64,000 bases of DNA from Pempheris klunzingeri (Eukaryota > Chordata > Actinopteri > Acropomatiformes > Pempheridae). Positions within the stretch are counted from its first letter, which is position 1, and the number at the start of each line of letters is the position of its first letter. This document shows positions 1 to 9,579 of this stretch, piece by piece. The notes beneath the pieces were generated by a model, which had not been told where the DNA came from, did not search any database, and worked only from the letters and a program-made list of their open reading frames with translations. The stretch is taken from NCBI RefSeq assembly GCF_042242105.1, contig NC_092029.1, positions 8,805,885-8,869,884 of the forward strand. Direction: 5' to 3'. A program made the position numbers and the translations under genes.

Positions 1-1868
1 TTGTAGTTGAACCGTGGGTTGAACCTTTGACACACGTAATTAGAGCAACAACTGTTCCTCCTTCAGGCTGTTCATTGTTTACATTTTGCCGTGTACAATC
101 AGCAGCAATGTAATAGTCATCTGTCCTTCTGAAAACGCTCACTTGTTAGGATAAAGGTTTCGTCAACACTCATTGTTTGGTGTATTAGTTCTCTGGGTCT
201 CTGCACTCTAGAGATGACAGGCCTGCCATTTGTCCACTTCCTTCTCACAATCTATCTCGGTCATTATGGTGCCACCTCCTGACTCTCAATCTGTTGCCAT
301 GGCAACCGCACTGCACCGCCACCACCACCACCACCAACAATACACCCATGTCCACCCGAAGGGTCACAGACTGTGTGTCCGTGACCAAGGAATAAACAGC
401 CTGTATGTACATATATCTATCATCAAACACTGTAAATCAAACAAGCTGAATGATTAGCTTATTATTATTCATGTGGCCTGTATTTGTACTCAGCACTCAC
501 TTTCAGTATTTGACTTCCTATATTCAGCCTCAACAAAATCAAGACATAAAAGATGAATCAACATATGAGTATATTGTGTCCATTTCTCTAAAAGTCTTGT
601 GGGTTTGAGTGTTTTTAGGGTAGGAATTTCCTCCTGCCAAGACACACATGCGAGAGAAGCACAGTGGCCTACATACAAGAGGCTTGTTGAATTGCCCTAG
701 AAATGGATACAGCATAACCTCATAGACTAAAAACCTAACAGAGGACAACATGTCAGTATGTGAGTATACTGCATCTTGCTGAATCATCTCAGAAATAAGG
801 AGTATAGAGATGTGTCCGTGTGTGTGGACGGTTTGTGGTATTAAGAGGTCAACAGAAGCAGCCTGCTGCAGTCAGAGGTGCCAGTTTTGCTCGAGGGCCA
901 CACAAGTCCAAGTCTGTCGGGTCGAGAGTTAAAGACACACAGAAAAACGAACACACTGACAGAGCAGAGAGTGAGGACGCAATGGTCTCTCGTGCATTGT
1001 AGCATTAGCATTGTCACCTTTGGCTGTGTAAATAATGCAAGGCAGTCATTGGCTGATTATTAAATTATTCAGCAAGGGAGCGGATCACAAGATATAAGGT
1101 CCAAGCCCAAGACACAGGGCCAGACCTGCCAAGCGACCACACACAGACACAGACAGGTGCAAAAAGAAAAAAAAAAAAACACGTAGAGAAAATCAGACCG
1201 CAGCTCATCTGTATGCAGCGCCAGGCCACTGCTTTGGTCTGACTCAGTATTTGTGGTAGATGACAGTGATTAATCACGATTTGTCATAAGGTGGCCCCTG
1301 CTGTCATCGGTAGATGTGTCAATAAAGCTGTGAGGCTTGATAATTTTGTAGAGTTGTGACTTTGATAGAGAATATGAAACCCAAAGAGGCCTCTTTGCAT
1401 GTTCACTGAGCATCCTAGCCTGGAATTTCCATTTTTTAAATGTGTGCACGTAAAGTTCCTTCAGCATCCAGACAGCTCTGTTACAATAAAGCTTCAATGT
1501 GAAGTTAAGGAAAGTGGTTTTCCATGAGCAGCGAGAGGCTGAAATTAAATGGTCTTGTGTCAGTCTGCCTTAAAATATGACCTTTTCTCCCTCCCTCTCT
1601 CCTACACTCTCTCTGGGTTTCCATCATCTTTCCTGGAGGCTGTCACAAAGGGTCACCGGAGGGGTCATCACCGTGGCTACACCAATTCATTAAGGCACCA
1701 CACCCTTTTAAACGGAGGGAATTAAGAAATGACTGGTCGTAACTGTGTGATAGCTCTCGGAGTGTGATGGCATGTGGTCTGGGTGGATGTGTGTGGTGCC
1801 TGCAGCCTGTCAGCCTGTCAGCCTGCAGGCCCGTGCAGCAGCAAAAGAGGAAGAAGGACCGCACTTAC
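1..1868 (-). other. snap91: snap91 intron 1 (partial, runs off the left edge)
   Basis: This stretch lies immediately 3' of the snap91 first coding exon on the minus strand and begins with a consensus donor (GTAAGTG, 1868-1862). No second exon of the ANTH domain is recognisable, so the whole stretch is read as intron. It holds a short CAC-type triplet run near 316-340, an A-run near 1148-1162 and a small direct repeat of the type CAGCCTGT near 1803-1825. I see nothing else that can be named. Confidence 0.7.
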
Positions 1869-1998
1869 ACTCCAGGTGCTTTTTCTTGGGCGCCATCACT
1901 TCATGAGTGGTGGCTTTGCAGACAGCCCGGGCCATATCTGATCCCGTTAGCTGGTATTGCGCAGCGGCAATGCGATCCGTGAGCGTTTGCCCCGACAT
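1869..1998 (-). CDS. snap91: snap91 (clathrin coat assembly protein AP180), first coding exon only
   Basis: The translation starts [15 protein letters not shown] and continues through [14 protein letters not shown], then a PKKKHLE stretch. This is the highly conserved N-terminus of AP180/SNAP91, the start of its ANTH domain. AP180 binds PtdIns(4,5)P2 and clathrin and drives synaptic-vesicle coat assembly in neurons; the lysine-rich PKKK segment belongs to the lipid-binding site of ANTH domains. The exon has 43 codons plus one base and ends at a strong donor (T|GTAAGTG), leaving the next codon split as expected for the following Tyr. The rest of the gene lies beyond the left edge. The ATG is the family start. 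The paralogue PICALM has a similar N-terminus, but synteny with pgm3 (human 6q14) favours snap91. Confidence 0.9.
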
Positions 1999-2900
1999 TT
2001 TCTCTCCGTTGAATCGACCACCTCAGGAATGTATTTCACCACGGGACGATGAAAAAAAAAAAATGAATATAACCCAGCGGCTTCCCGGTGGTTCAGCGAG
2101 CGGATCCCGTGCTTTCCTCTTCCCCGACTGATAGGCCTGTGACCTTCTGTGTGGGCGGAAAAGAAGCGCACAAAATGAGTTCACACCACTACATAGATGT
2201 TATTTTCGCATCAAATCGTGCGGTCACGTTGATAATATGACATGAGTAGACTTACGCAAGGTTGTGAATTCCCCTCGGCTCGTCCCGTTATAGGCTCCGA
2301 CCGTTCAGTTCAGCACCTTGGACAGCTAATGCCACTCGGTTATGTAACACTCAACTGGCAACGAAAGCTGTTTTATCACCCACAGCAATTTATCTATTTA
2401 AAAAAAACAGCCGATGAAAAATCGAGGCTCGTAAAAGTATTGCTGGAAAATGAAGGGATGTACCTCAACTCTTCATAGGCTGGTTAAATAGCGCGTTTGG
2501 AGGGGGCATCAGGTTTGGCTGTATTTCCCTTCCGCGTCAGTGCATTAAAAAAATCTTTCAAAATAAGAGTTGAACCCGCAATGTCTTCCTCGGTTGTCAA
2601 ATTGCGGCGTTTCTCTCCTCTTTGATGTGTCCGTTTCAATTGCTGTGGTCCTCCCTGCAGAACGGCGGAAAATGCGCACCGCTCCCCGAAGGTGTCGCCA
2701 ACACTGCGCAGCGCAGGATGCTCGGGAAGAGGAGAAAGACGGAAGGGAATCTCCTTTCCTCCTTCCCCCTTTCGTTTGTTTATTGATTTGGCCTTTCTAT
2801 GTGTCCATCTAGACTCTCCTCCCCCAGCGGGTGCTTGGACAGGGTTGGATGACACACGTCGCATCCCACGTCTCTTAAAGGGGAGTCGACATGGGGGTCA
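1999..2900 (-). promoter_or_regulatory. snap91: snap91 5' UTR / promoter region
   Basis: This is the region upstream of the snap91 start codon. It is relatively GC- and CpG-rich around 1960-2300 and again around 2580-2880, and it has no TATA box I can defend. It contains a near-perfect RE1/NRSE motif (separate entry). Open frames here, such as 2484-2864 on the minus strand, do not resemble known proteins and are read as chance frames in promoter DNA. The transcription start and any upstream non-coding exon cannot be fixed from sequence alone. Confidence 0.5.
2309..2327 (+). promoter_or_regulatory. RE1/NRSE motif (REST binding site)
   Basis: The sequence TTCAGCACCTTGGACAGCT fits the canonical RE1 consensus: half-sites TTCAGCACC and GGACAGC with the standard two-base spacer. 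It lies about 310 bp upstream of the snap91 ATG. REST silences neuronal genes in non-neuronal cells, and snap91 encodes a synaptic protein, so the location makes biological sense. Occupancy is inferred, not shown. Confidence 0.8.
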
Positions 2901-3470
2901 CTGTGCAGAAGCTCATATCACTGTGCGTCAAAGGGTTAATTCAAGAGCGTGACTGTGGCTTATGTGCTGCTGCATGTAGGCTATGCATCACACTGGTTTG
3001 CACGCACAGTAAGCAGGGTGACAGATGATGAAGGTGAAACATCTTCCAGTAGATATAAGCAGACTGTCTAATTGTCAAAATATGCCACAATATGTTTAGA
3101 TCTGTGGCTATGATTAGCAAATTTAGACTAATAGTCCAGATCCGGCTTATATTTTGATCCACGATTAAAAAAATTAACAAATATATCAGTTTTAAGTATG
3201 TCCAGACTCCATATTTGCATCGTACGGGCCTATATTAGCGCAATAATGCTTTTCTTGGGAATACTTTGGCCAAATAAAGTGGGTCTAACCAGAAATACTC
3301 TAAAAGCAAGCAGCCTTTTGTCTTTATAAACGCGTTTGTGGTAAATACAATTAAGACATCTAAATGCATCCAGTCATTTGGTGTATATGTGGCGTTCAGG
3401 GCGTCTCTGTACTCGACTGGGACAAATTCATCCATGGAGAGAAGCGGACTGACAGGCACGCTGTGCGTAC

Positions 3471-3540
3471 TTACGTCATGTGACGCATCCGGAACTGTAG
3501 CCACGTTATCAACGAGACGGAATTGAACGTGTGAAACCGG
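3471..3540 (+). promoter_or_regulatory. pgm3: pgm3 core promoter elements (CRE, E-box, ETS motifs)
   Basis: A compact cluster precedes the pgm3 first exon: a CRE-like TTACGTCA (3471-3478), overlapping an E-box-type GTCATGTGAC (3475-3484), then an ETS-type CCGGAA (3489-3494) and a second CCGGAA near 3537. Such TATA-less CRE/ETS clusters are typical of housekeeping promoters. Transcription probably starts within or just downstream of this block, since a donor site follows at 3597. Confidence 0.5.
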
Positions 3541-3596
3541 AAACGCTCAACTGAGTAACCCTGCGCTTGAATCCTCATCATCCAGGAAATAAAAGA
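3495..3596 (+). other. pgm3: pgm3 non-coding exon 1 (predicted 5' UTR)
   Basis: A strong donor (AAAGA|GTAAGTG) sits at 3596/3597. The first coding exon begins with a good acceptor (TGTTTCAG) only two bases before its ATG, so a 5' non-coding exon is required. The segment downstream of the ETS/CRE cluster fits. The 5' limit is approximate. Confidence 0.5.
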
Positions 3597-4079
3597 GTAA
3601 GTGAATGAATTAGAAACATCTTAATAACACAACTGCAACTTGGTTTTAAGTGGTGTTTGTGACGCCGGAAGCACCGGTTTGTGCTGTGTTAGCGTAATTT
3701 AAGCGAGTGAGTCTTTGCAAGTGAGTTGGTCTGTCATTCAGTGCATATGATTCAGTTTCTTGAGTCTATCGTTTCAGTAGGCGACAGACTAATGCTGTAA
3801 ATTGCTGCAAACTTTGCCCTCTTCGTGTCAATGTTCATTTCAAGTTTGTTCCGTTGTTTTCATGAGGTATTTTAGCCCGAAGAAAGACAGTCTCACTGTG
3901 TTCTGTATGTTTAAAAAAGCTCTGTTAGTATATTTTGTTCTTAAAAAATACATGAAAGTCGCCCAGCTTTAACCAACTGCAACATTAAAGTGTTCCTTAC
4001 CCGTTAATGCAGTAATAAAACTAACAAAGTGTATAATATAGATGTGAAGGGGATCATTCTGCTGCATAACAATTATTTA

Positions 4080-4215
4080 TACTTTTGGTACTTTAAAATT
4101 ATCTTGTTGATTATACTTTTGCACTTTCCTTTCAAGTATTTTTACTTGTAACAAAGTACTTTTACTTTGCTGTATTGCTGCTTTTACTTTTACTGCCCTA
4201 ATACTTCTTCCACCG
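4080..4215 (+). repeat. Dispersed repeat fragment in pgm3 intron 1 (TTTTACTT-rich family)
   Basis: The stretch has repeated ACTTTTACTT-type words and ends with AATACTTCTTCCACCGCTGA. This is a very common interspersed repeat of teleost genomes whose family name I do not assign. A longer relative lies at 40150-40590 and ends in a similar AATATTTCTTCCA. Confidence 0.65.
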
Positions 4216-4244
4216 CTGACTGGTCTTTAAAATGTGTTTCAGTG

Positions 4245-7200
4245 ATGGCCCAGTTTCAGGAAGTATCAAACCAGTCCAGTCTGCACCCTAAGCCTGCAGG
4301 GTATGTTTTGGCGTATGGCACCGCTGGTTTCAGGGCCAATGCCAAACACCTGGACCACATCATGTTCAGGACGGGACTGGTGGCTGCTCTCTGCTCCAAA
4401 AAGACAGAAGCAACCGTCGGAGTCATGGTCACTGCATCACACAACCCTGAGGTGAGAAAGAGATCCAGAAATATTATAGTCTTAGATTTTAGATATTTTA
4501 TATATTAATATTATATTTAGATTACAGGGTATGTATTAGCACTGATAGTCTTTTTCAGCCATAACCTTGTTTATTTGACCCCATGATGGTTTCTTGTTCT
4601 AATGTTGTTATTGGAAAATTGACAGATTCCATATGTCTCTTTCATTTTATGTGACTCTGCCAATTTAAGCAATCCTATACGCACATCATAATCATAATTC
4701 TCCCCTTCAACCTTCTCTGCGCTTGTGTAGGAGGACAACGGGCTGAAGATGATTGGCCCCATGGGGGAGATGGTGGCACCGACATGGGAGGGCTACGCCA
4801 CTTTGCTGGCCAACGCTGAGCAGGAGGATTTGCTCACTGCTTTGAAGGACATTCTAGAGAAGGAGGCCATAAACATGAGCCAGGAGGCTAGCGTGTTTGT
4901 GGGCAAAGACACCAGGTATATGATCTTGAGTGGTGTCTTGTTAGTATTTGATATTTACATCCATAATCCAGGTAACAGAGCAGAAAAAATGAACTAACGT
5001 TCACTTTTACCACACTTTTAGTATTATTCATTCGTACTATGACAGCAGCTCTACCAAAAAGATTTACAACAAAAGACTGAAAAACACCTGTGTCCTTTAA
5101 CTATAGAAGCAGCAGTGCCAGCTTTTCACAGGCAGTAATGGACGGAGTGTCTGCACTCGGTGGTCGCAGCAAAGGTAGGGTTAATTAAACCTCTACACCC
5201 TCATATTTAATTGATTTGTTTCTTTGCTTAGTTATATTAATTTCTCTCATCAGATTATGGTTTGGTGACCACCCCACAACTGCACTACATGGTTCGCTGT
5301 CAGAACACACAAGGTCAATATGGAGAAGCCACAGTGGAAGGATACTATAAAAAGCTGTGCCAAGCTTTCATTCACCTCACAAAGAACGTAAGGAAACAGG
5401 GTGTGTCAGACTTGTGACTTAATTCATGTCCTGTACATTCGGTTGTGTTTGCATGGGTGTGTTCGTTTCTGCAAGAGATCCATTCATCCTGCAATTACTC
5501 CTCTCTCTCCTGCCTTCCATATTTTATTTCTCTGCTAGGCGTCCAATTGCACAGATGACCAGAAGCACCTCTCTGTGGACGGTGCTAATGGCGTCGGGGC
5601 TCTAAAGGTGCGTGAAATGGAGAGTCACCTAAAGAAGGAGCTGCATTTGTCCGTGTTCAACGACGGCACCACAGGAAAGCTCAACCACCAGTGCGGCGCT
5701 GATTTTCTCAAAGTACAGCAAAAACCTCCAACAGGTGCAACTGTGCTGTTTAGACAATACTTTTTAGTGCTTTATATGGTTCAAAGAGCAAAGACAGATG
5801 CAGATGGAATTACTTTTTTTATCTACTTGTTAAGTGTGGTATCATAAATAGGACAACCGAACTGTAGATAACTTTATATTGTTTCTGTGGATCATATAAA
5901 ATCATACATGCAATGTTTGACCACAAGATGGAGACTGTTAATCAGCAAGTTGCCAAAATAATAAGTATAATTTTAAACTAATTTTATATGACATCTGCTG
6001 TATAATTTGAATTTGTTGCTGAAGTTTGCATCTACACTGATGCACCAAATAAAGCCATATGACCAAGAACAAAAACTTGAACATTAGAAATATAGATGCT
6101 ATTTTTAATGTACCACTTCCATCTCATCTAGCATGTCTTTCTCCTCTTTCCTCTGTAAAGGCATTAAAATGAACCCAGGGGATCGTTGCTGTTCTCTTGA
6201 CGGAGATGCTGACCGATTAGTTTACTACTTCACCGACTCCGAAGGACAATTTCACCTGCTGGACGGAGACAAAATCGCTACCCTCATCATCATTTTCATG
6301 AAAGAGCTGCTCACACAGGTACACTATCAAATGCAAAAATGAAAACAATAAATTGGCTCGTATGCACAAACTCTTAATGAATAGTTTTTGTTTCTCTTCA
6401 CACAGGCTGGTCTCAACTTAAATATAGCAGTAGTGCAAACGGCTTATGCTAACGGAAGCTCGACACGCTATCTGGAAGATACTGTGAAGGTGAGGACGCA
6501 CAAGTGCATTTTTTTAAATTTCTTTTTTTATATGAATAAGTTGGTTCTCACACATTTGCATGTGATTTTTAGATAACAGTGAAGTGTACTAAAACTGGAG
6601 TGAAGCATCTTCATCGTGCAGCGCAGGAGTTTGACATCGCCGTGTACTTCGAAGCCAATGGTCACGGAACTGTGAGTGGATCAGACACACACTTAAACAG
6701 GTCACCTCCTAACACTATGTCCCAACAGTGATGACATTATGTGACGTGTTGCTGCGCGTGTCACAGTGTGCTTGTGTTGTGGTCAGGTTTTGTTCAGTGA
6801 GGCCGCTGAACAGAAGATCCAGCAGCTAGCTGAGAACCCCAGCATCAACGACGAGAGGAAGAGAGCAGCTCTCCTGCTGCAGCACACCATCGACGTCATC
6901 AACCAGGTGGACACACACACACACCGAGGCATTAAAGTAAAACGGCATTATTGTTACACAGCTCACAGTTCTGATCTTTGTCTTTTTATCTCCTGAAGAC
7001 TGTAGGTGATGGCATCTCCGACATGCTGCTGATTGAAGCCATATTAGCCATCAAAAGTATGACTATACAGCAGTGGGACGCCATTTACAGCGACCTGCCA
7101 AACAGGCAGCTCAAAGTCAAGGTGCGTCTACATGTATTCATTATAATATATAATATCTCTATAGTATTACTTAATACTATATAGCTAGTTAATCCTTTAG

Positions 7201-8144
7201 GGAAGTCTTTGTTTAGTGATTGTATTAAAATATTGTACTCAGGCTTCTTCCCACAGTCCAAAGACATGCAGGTAGGTTCATTGGTAACTCTAAATTGCCC
7301 ATAGGTGTGAGCGTGAGTGTGAGCGTGAATGGTTGTCTGTATCTATGTGTTGGCCCGGCTCCTAAGCATAAGCAGTATAGACAATGGAAGGATGGATATC
7401 GTATCGGTTTTAACATTGATTTATAATATTTAGACTGTTTTTTGTTGCCTAACTAGATTACAGAGTTCTCTCCATCCTTGTGTCAGCACATCACATCCTG
7501 AAGAGCTGCTTTTGATACATATTGTTAATATAATTGATTGCGATTTCTTGACATGTTAGTTTCATGAGCAAATGAAATTAGGCCTCTTTGTCAGATCTTG
7601 ACCAACAGCATATCTTAGCCAAATATGACACTCATCATGAATGTGTATATTTCACCAATAAGACCCTTCACAGTAAATAAAAAGTTATTTAAAGCCTTCA
7701 GGAGAGTAAAACTAAGTTGAGCTGTTTTGTACATAACCTCTATTCCGTGGATTGATTTTTTTATTTTTGTTACTTTTTTCTTCCCTTAGGTGTCAGACCG
7801 CAAGATAATAGTCACAACAGATGCAGAGAGACGGGCAGTGAGCCCAGACGGACTGCAGGAGACCATCGACAGTTTAGTGAAGAAGTACAAACTGGCCCGC
7901 GCCTTTGCGAGACCGTCCGGCACCGAGAACATAGTGAGAATTTACGCCGAGGCAGAAACACAGGTGAGAATTTCTCTTGGTCCTTCTTTGGAGCAGTGTT
8001 TCCCCTTTTTGCCTTTATTCTCTGATACATACAGGTATTGTGTTTGTGCTGTAGGAGAGCGCCGATGCCCTGGCACACGAAGTCGCCCTTGCAGTTTATA
8101 ATCTTGCTGGGGGAGTTGGGGGCGAACCCAAACCACTGCACTAG
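4245..8144 (+). CDS. pgm3: Phosphoacetylglucosamine mutase (PGM3/AGM1), complete, 12 coding exons
   Basis: PGM3 converts GlcNAc-6-phosphate to GlcNAc-1-phosphate in cytosolic UDP-GlcNAc synthesis. Coding exons: 4245-4451, 4731-4915, 5107-5174, 5254-5387, 5539-5734, 6161-6318, 6406-6489, 6573-6671, 6787-6906, 6999-7121, 7790-7963, 8055-8144. All junctions are GT-AG and keep frame, giving 545 aa (human about 542). Family hallmarks are visible: YGTAGFR near the N-terminus, the phosphoserine loop TASHNPE with Ser65, the metal-binding DGDADR (Asp277, 279, 281), the sugar-binding FEANGHGT, and the phosphate-binding RPSGTE (499-504). The start ATG lies two bases after an acceptor, so the 5' UTR is spliced. 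All key residues are intact. It is head-to-head with snap91 and tail-to-tail with the intermediate-filament gene. Confidence 0.97.
7235..7360 (+). repeat. Dispersed teleost repeat in pgm3 intron 11
   Basis: The words CACAGTCCAAAGACATGCAGG, then CTCTAAATTGCCCATAGG, then a GTGAG-rich tract and GGTTGTCTGTATCTATGTG are in the order of a very abundant fish interspersed repeat that I recognise but do not name. Both ends appear truncated. It accounts for part of the long 7122-7789 intron. Confidence 0.7.
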
Positions 8145-8460
8145 AAACACAACACAAAATCACACAACGCTGACGACTCAGTTGGTACTCATATATCTAA
8201 TCCCAAGTGACAACATTGTTTTCTAAAACTGCAATTTATCATAGTTGCCTCTTTTTGGTGAGGTGCCAAATTATTATTTTTAAATCTTTTTTTATTTCAC
8301 TGTATTTGTCTCTCATAATGATAGATGATATAGGAGACAATGAAGAGATTTTATGCTACTGTAACGATTGCTACTCTTGACTTGTTATTGTATCTCAAAC
8401 AGGCTGCCATGTACCTGTAAATTCTGAGTTTCTGTGTAAAATAAATAAATGAATAATAAT
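8145..8460 (+). other. pgm3: pgm3 3' UTR with poly(A) signal
   Basis: The region follows the TAG stop. Overlapping AATAAA signals occur at 8440-8450. The 3' UTR would be about 300 nt. The exact cleavage site cannot be seen. Confidence 0.6.
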
Positions 8461-8625
8461 AAATATTATAAACTATTCTAATCTATACATGCTATTATTA
8501 AAACACCAGATGTCTTCACAGACAGATTAAGACGGTTTAAATGAGGGATCCTAAATGAATTTTGGTTATTATGTAACTTCCTACTAAATGGAATCTTTTT
8601 GAACACTTACTGTATGTATCTGTTT

Positions 8626-8840
8626 GTCATAAGTATCTATTCATCATATCTTTATTCACTCAAATTAACTGAGGAATGTTTTTGGGGTGTCCCATTTCAC
8701 AATTTGTATTTTACCTTATATGATCATGGTTATATTTTAAATTGTTTTGTGAATAAAAATGAATCACATATTACTACAACTGGCATCAACACTAGTCACA
8801 GCAAAACACAATCTGAGCATGTGTATGTAATAAAAAACTC
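8626..8840 (+). repeat. Dispersed repeat, copy 1 (internally shortened)
   Basis: About 200 bp closely match 11843-12262, with shared words such as CATAAGTATCTATTCATCAT and CCTTATATGATCATGGTTAT. Copy 1 lacks about 225 bp present in the middle of copy 2. It lies between the pgm3 poly(A) signal and the intermediate-filament gene. The family is not recognised. Confidence 0.75.
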
Positions 8841-8969
8841 TTTTCTGCTTTGGTGTAAATAAATGATGGAAAAGAGAAAAGTGTCTGTATAAGTGTGTGT
8901 TTTTCAGTGTTCACACTGTTAACTATTTTGATTTAAATGAAAACCACAACTATGATTGCTTGCTTGCTG

Positions 8970-9579
8970 TTTATTTAGTTACTTTAAAAGACAAGTTCCC
9001 GACACACAGGAGGATTAAAAGAGCGGAGAAGCAGTGTGAGGCTGACAGCGCGTTAGGAGCAGGCAGAGCGGAGTGACACAGTGTGCATCTTTCCTAATGT
9101 TAAGTCTGGATAACGGATGTGTTGTCTAACCTGAAGCTTGTTAAAATCAGATATACACTACAGGGCTCTGAACAAGTGTGAAGATCCTTTTTGACAAACC
9201 CTCCTCACAAGTACAGGAATAAATAGAGTTATCATGTTGCGGCTCTTGACACACAACTTGATATGATTTTTTTTTTTACATTTCAGGCGTAGACATGCTT
9301 CTGCTTGACCTCTCATAATTTAAATGCTTTTCATTTCTCCATTTCACCTCTATGAAATGGAGCAAGTGTAACATCACTGAGTTACCGTAGGGGTGGTGTA
9401 TGTTCGTTGTACAGTGGGAATAATGTTCTATGTGTAATTGATTTAGATTGTGATATTTGATAAAAAAAGAAATAAAATCTCCACATGGAGGATAAACACA
9501 GTCCTTAAACTGGATGCAGGCTGCTTGAGCACAAGTTGACATGAAGCGCACAGTATTTGATGAGCAAGCGATAAATGGT
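8970..9579 (-). other. 3' UTR of the intermediate-filament gene, with candidate poly(A) signal
   Basis: On the minus strand, AATAAA lies at 8975-8970, about 600 nt after the stop codon at 9582-9580. The intervening sequence has no credible coding frame. The extent is a prediction, as an unseen variant signal could end the transcript earlier. Confidence 0.45.

Noticed and set aside
2484-2864. 126-aa open frame on the minus strand upstream of snap91
   Set aside because: It is low in family resemblance, sits in promoter-like DNA, and has no recognisable motif.
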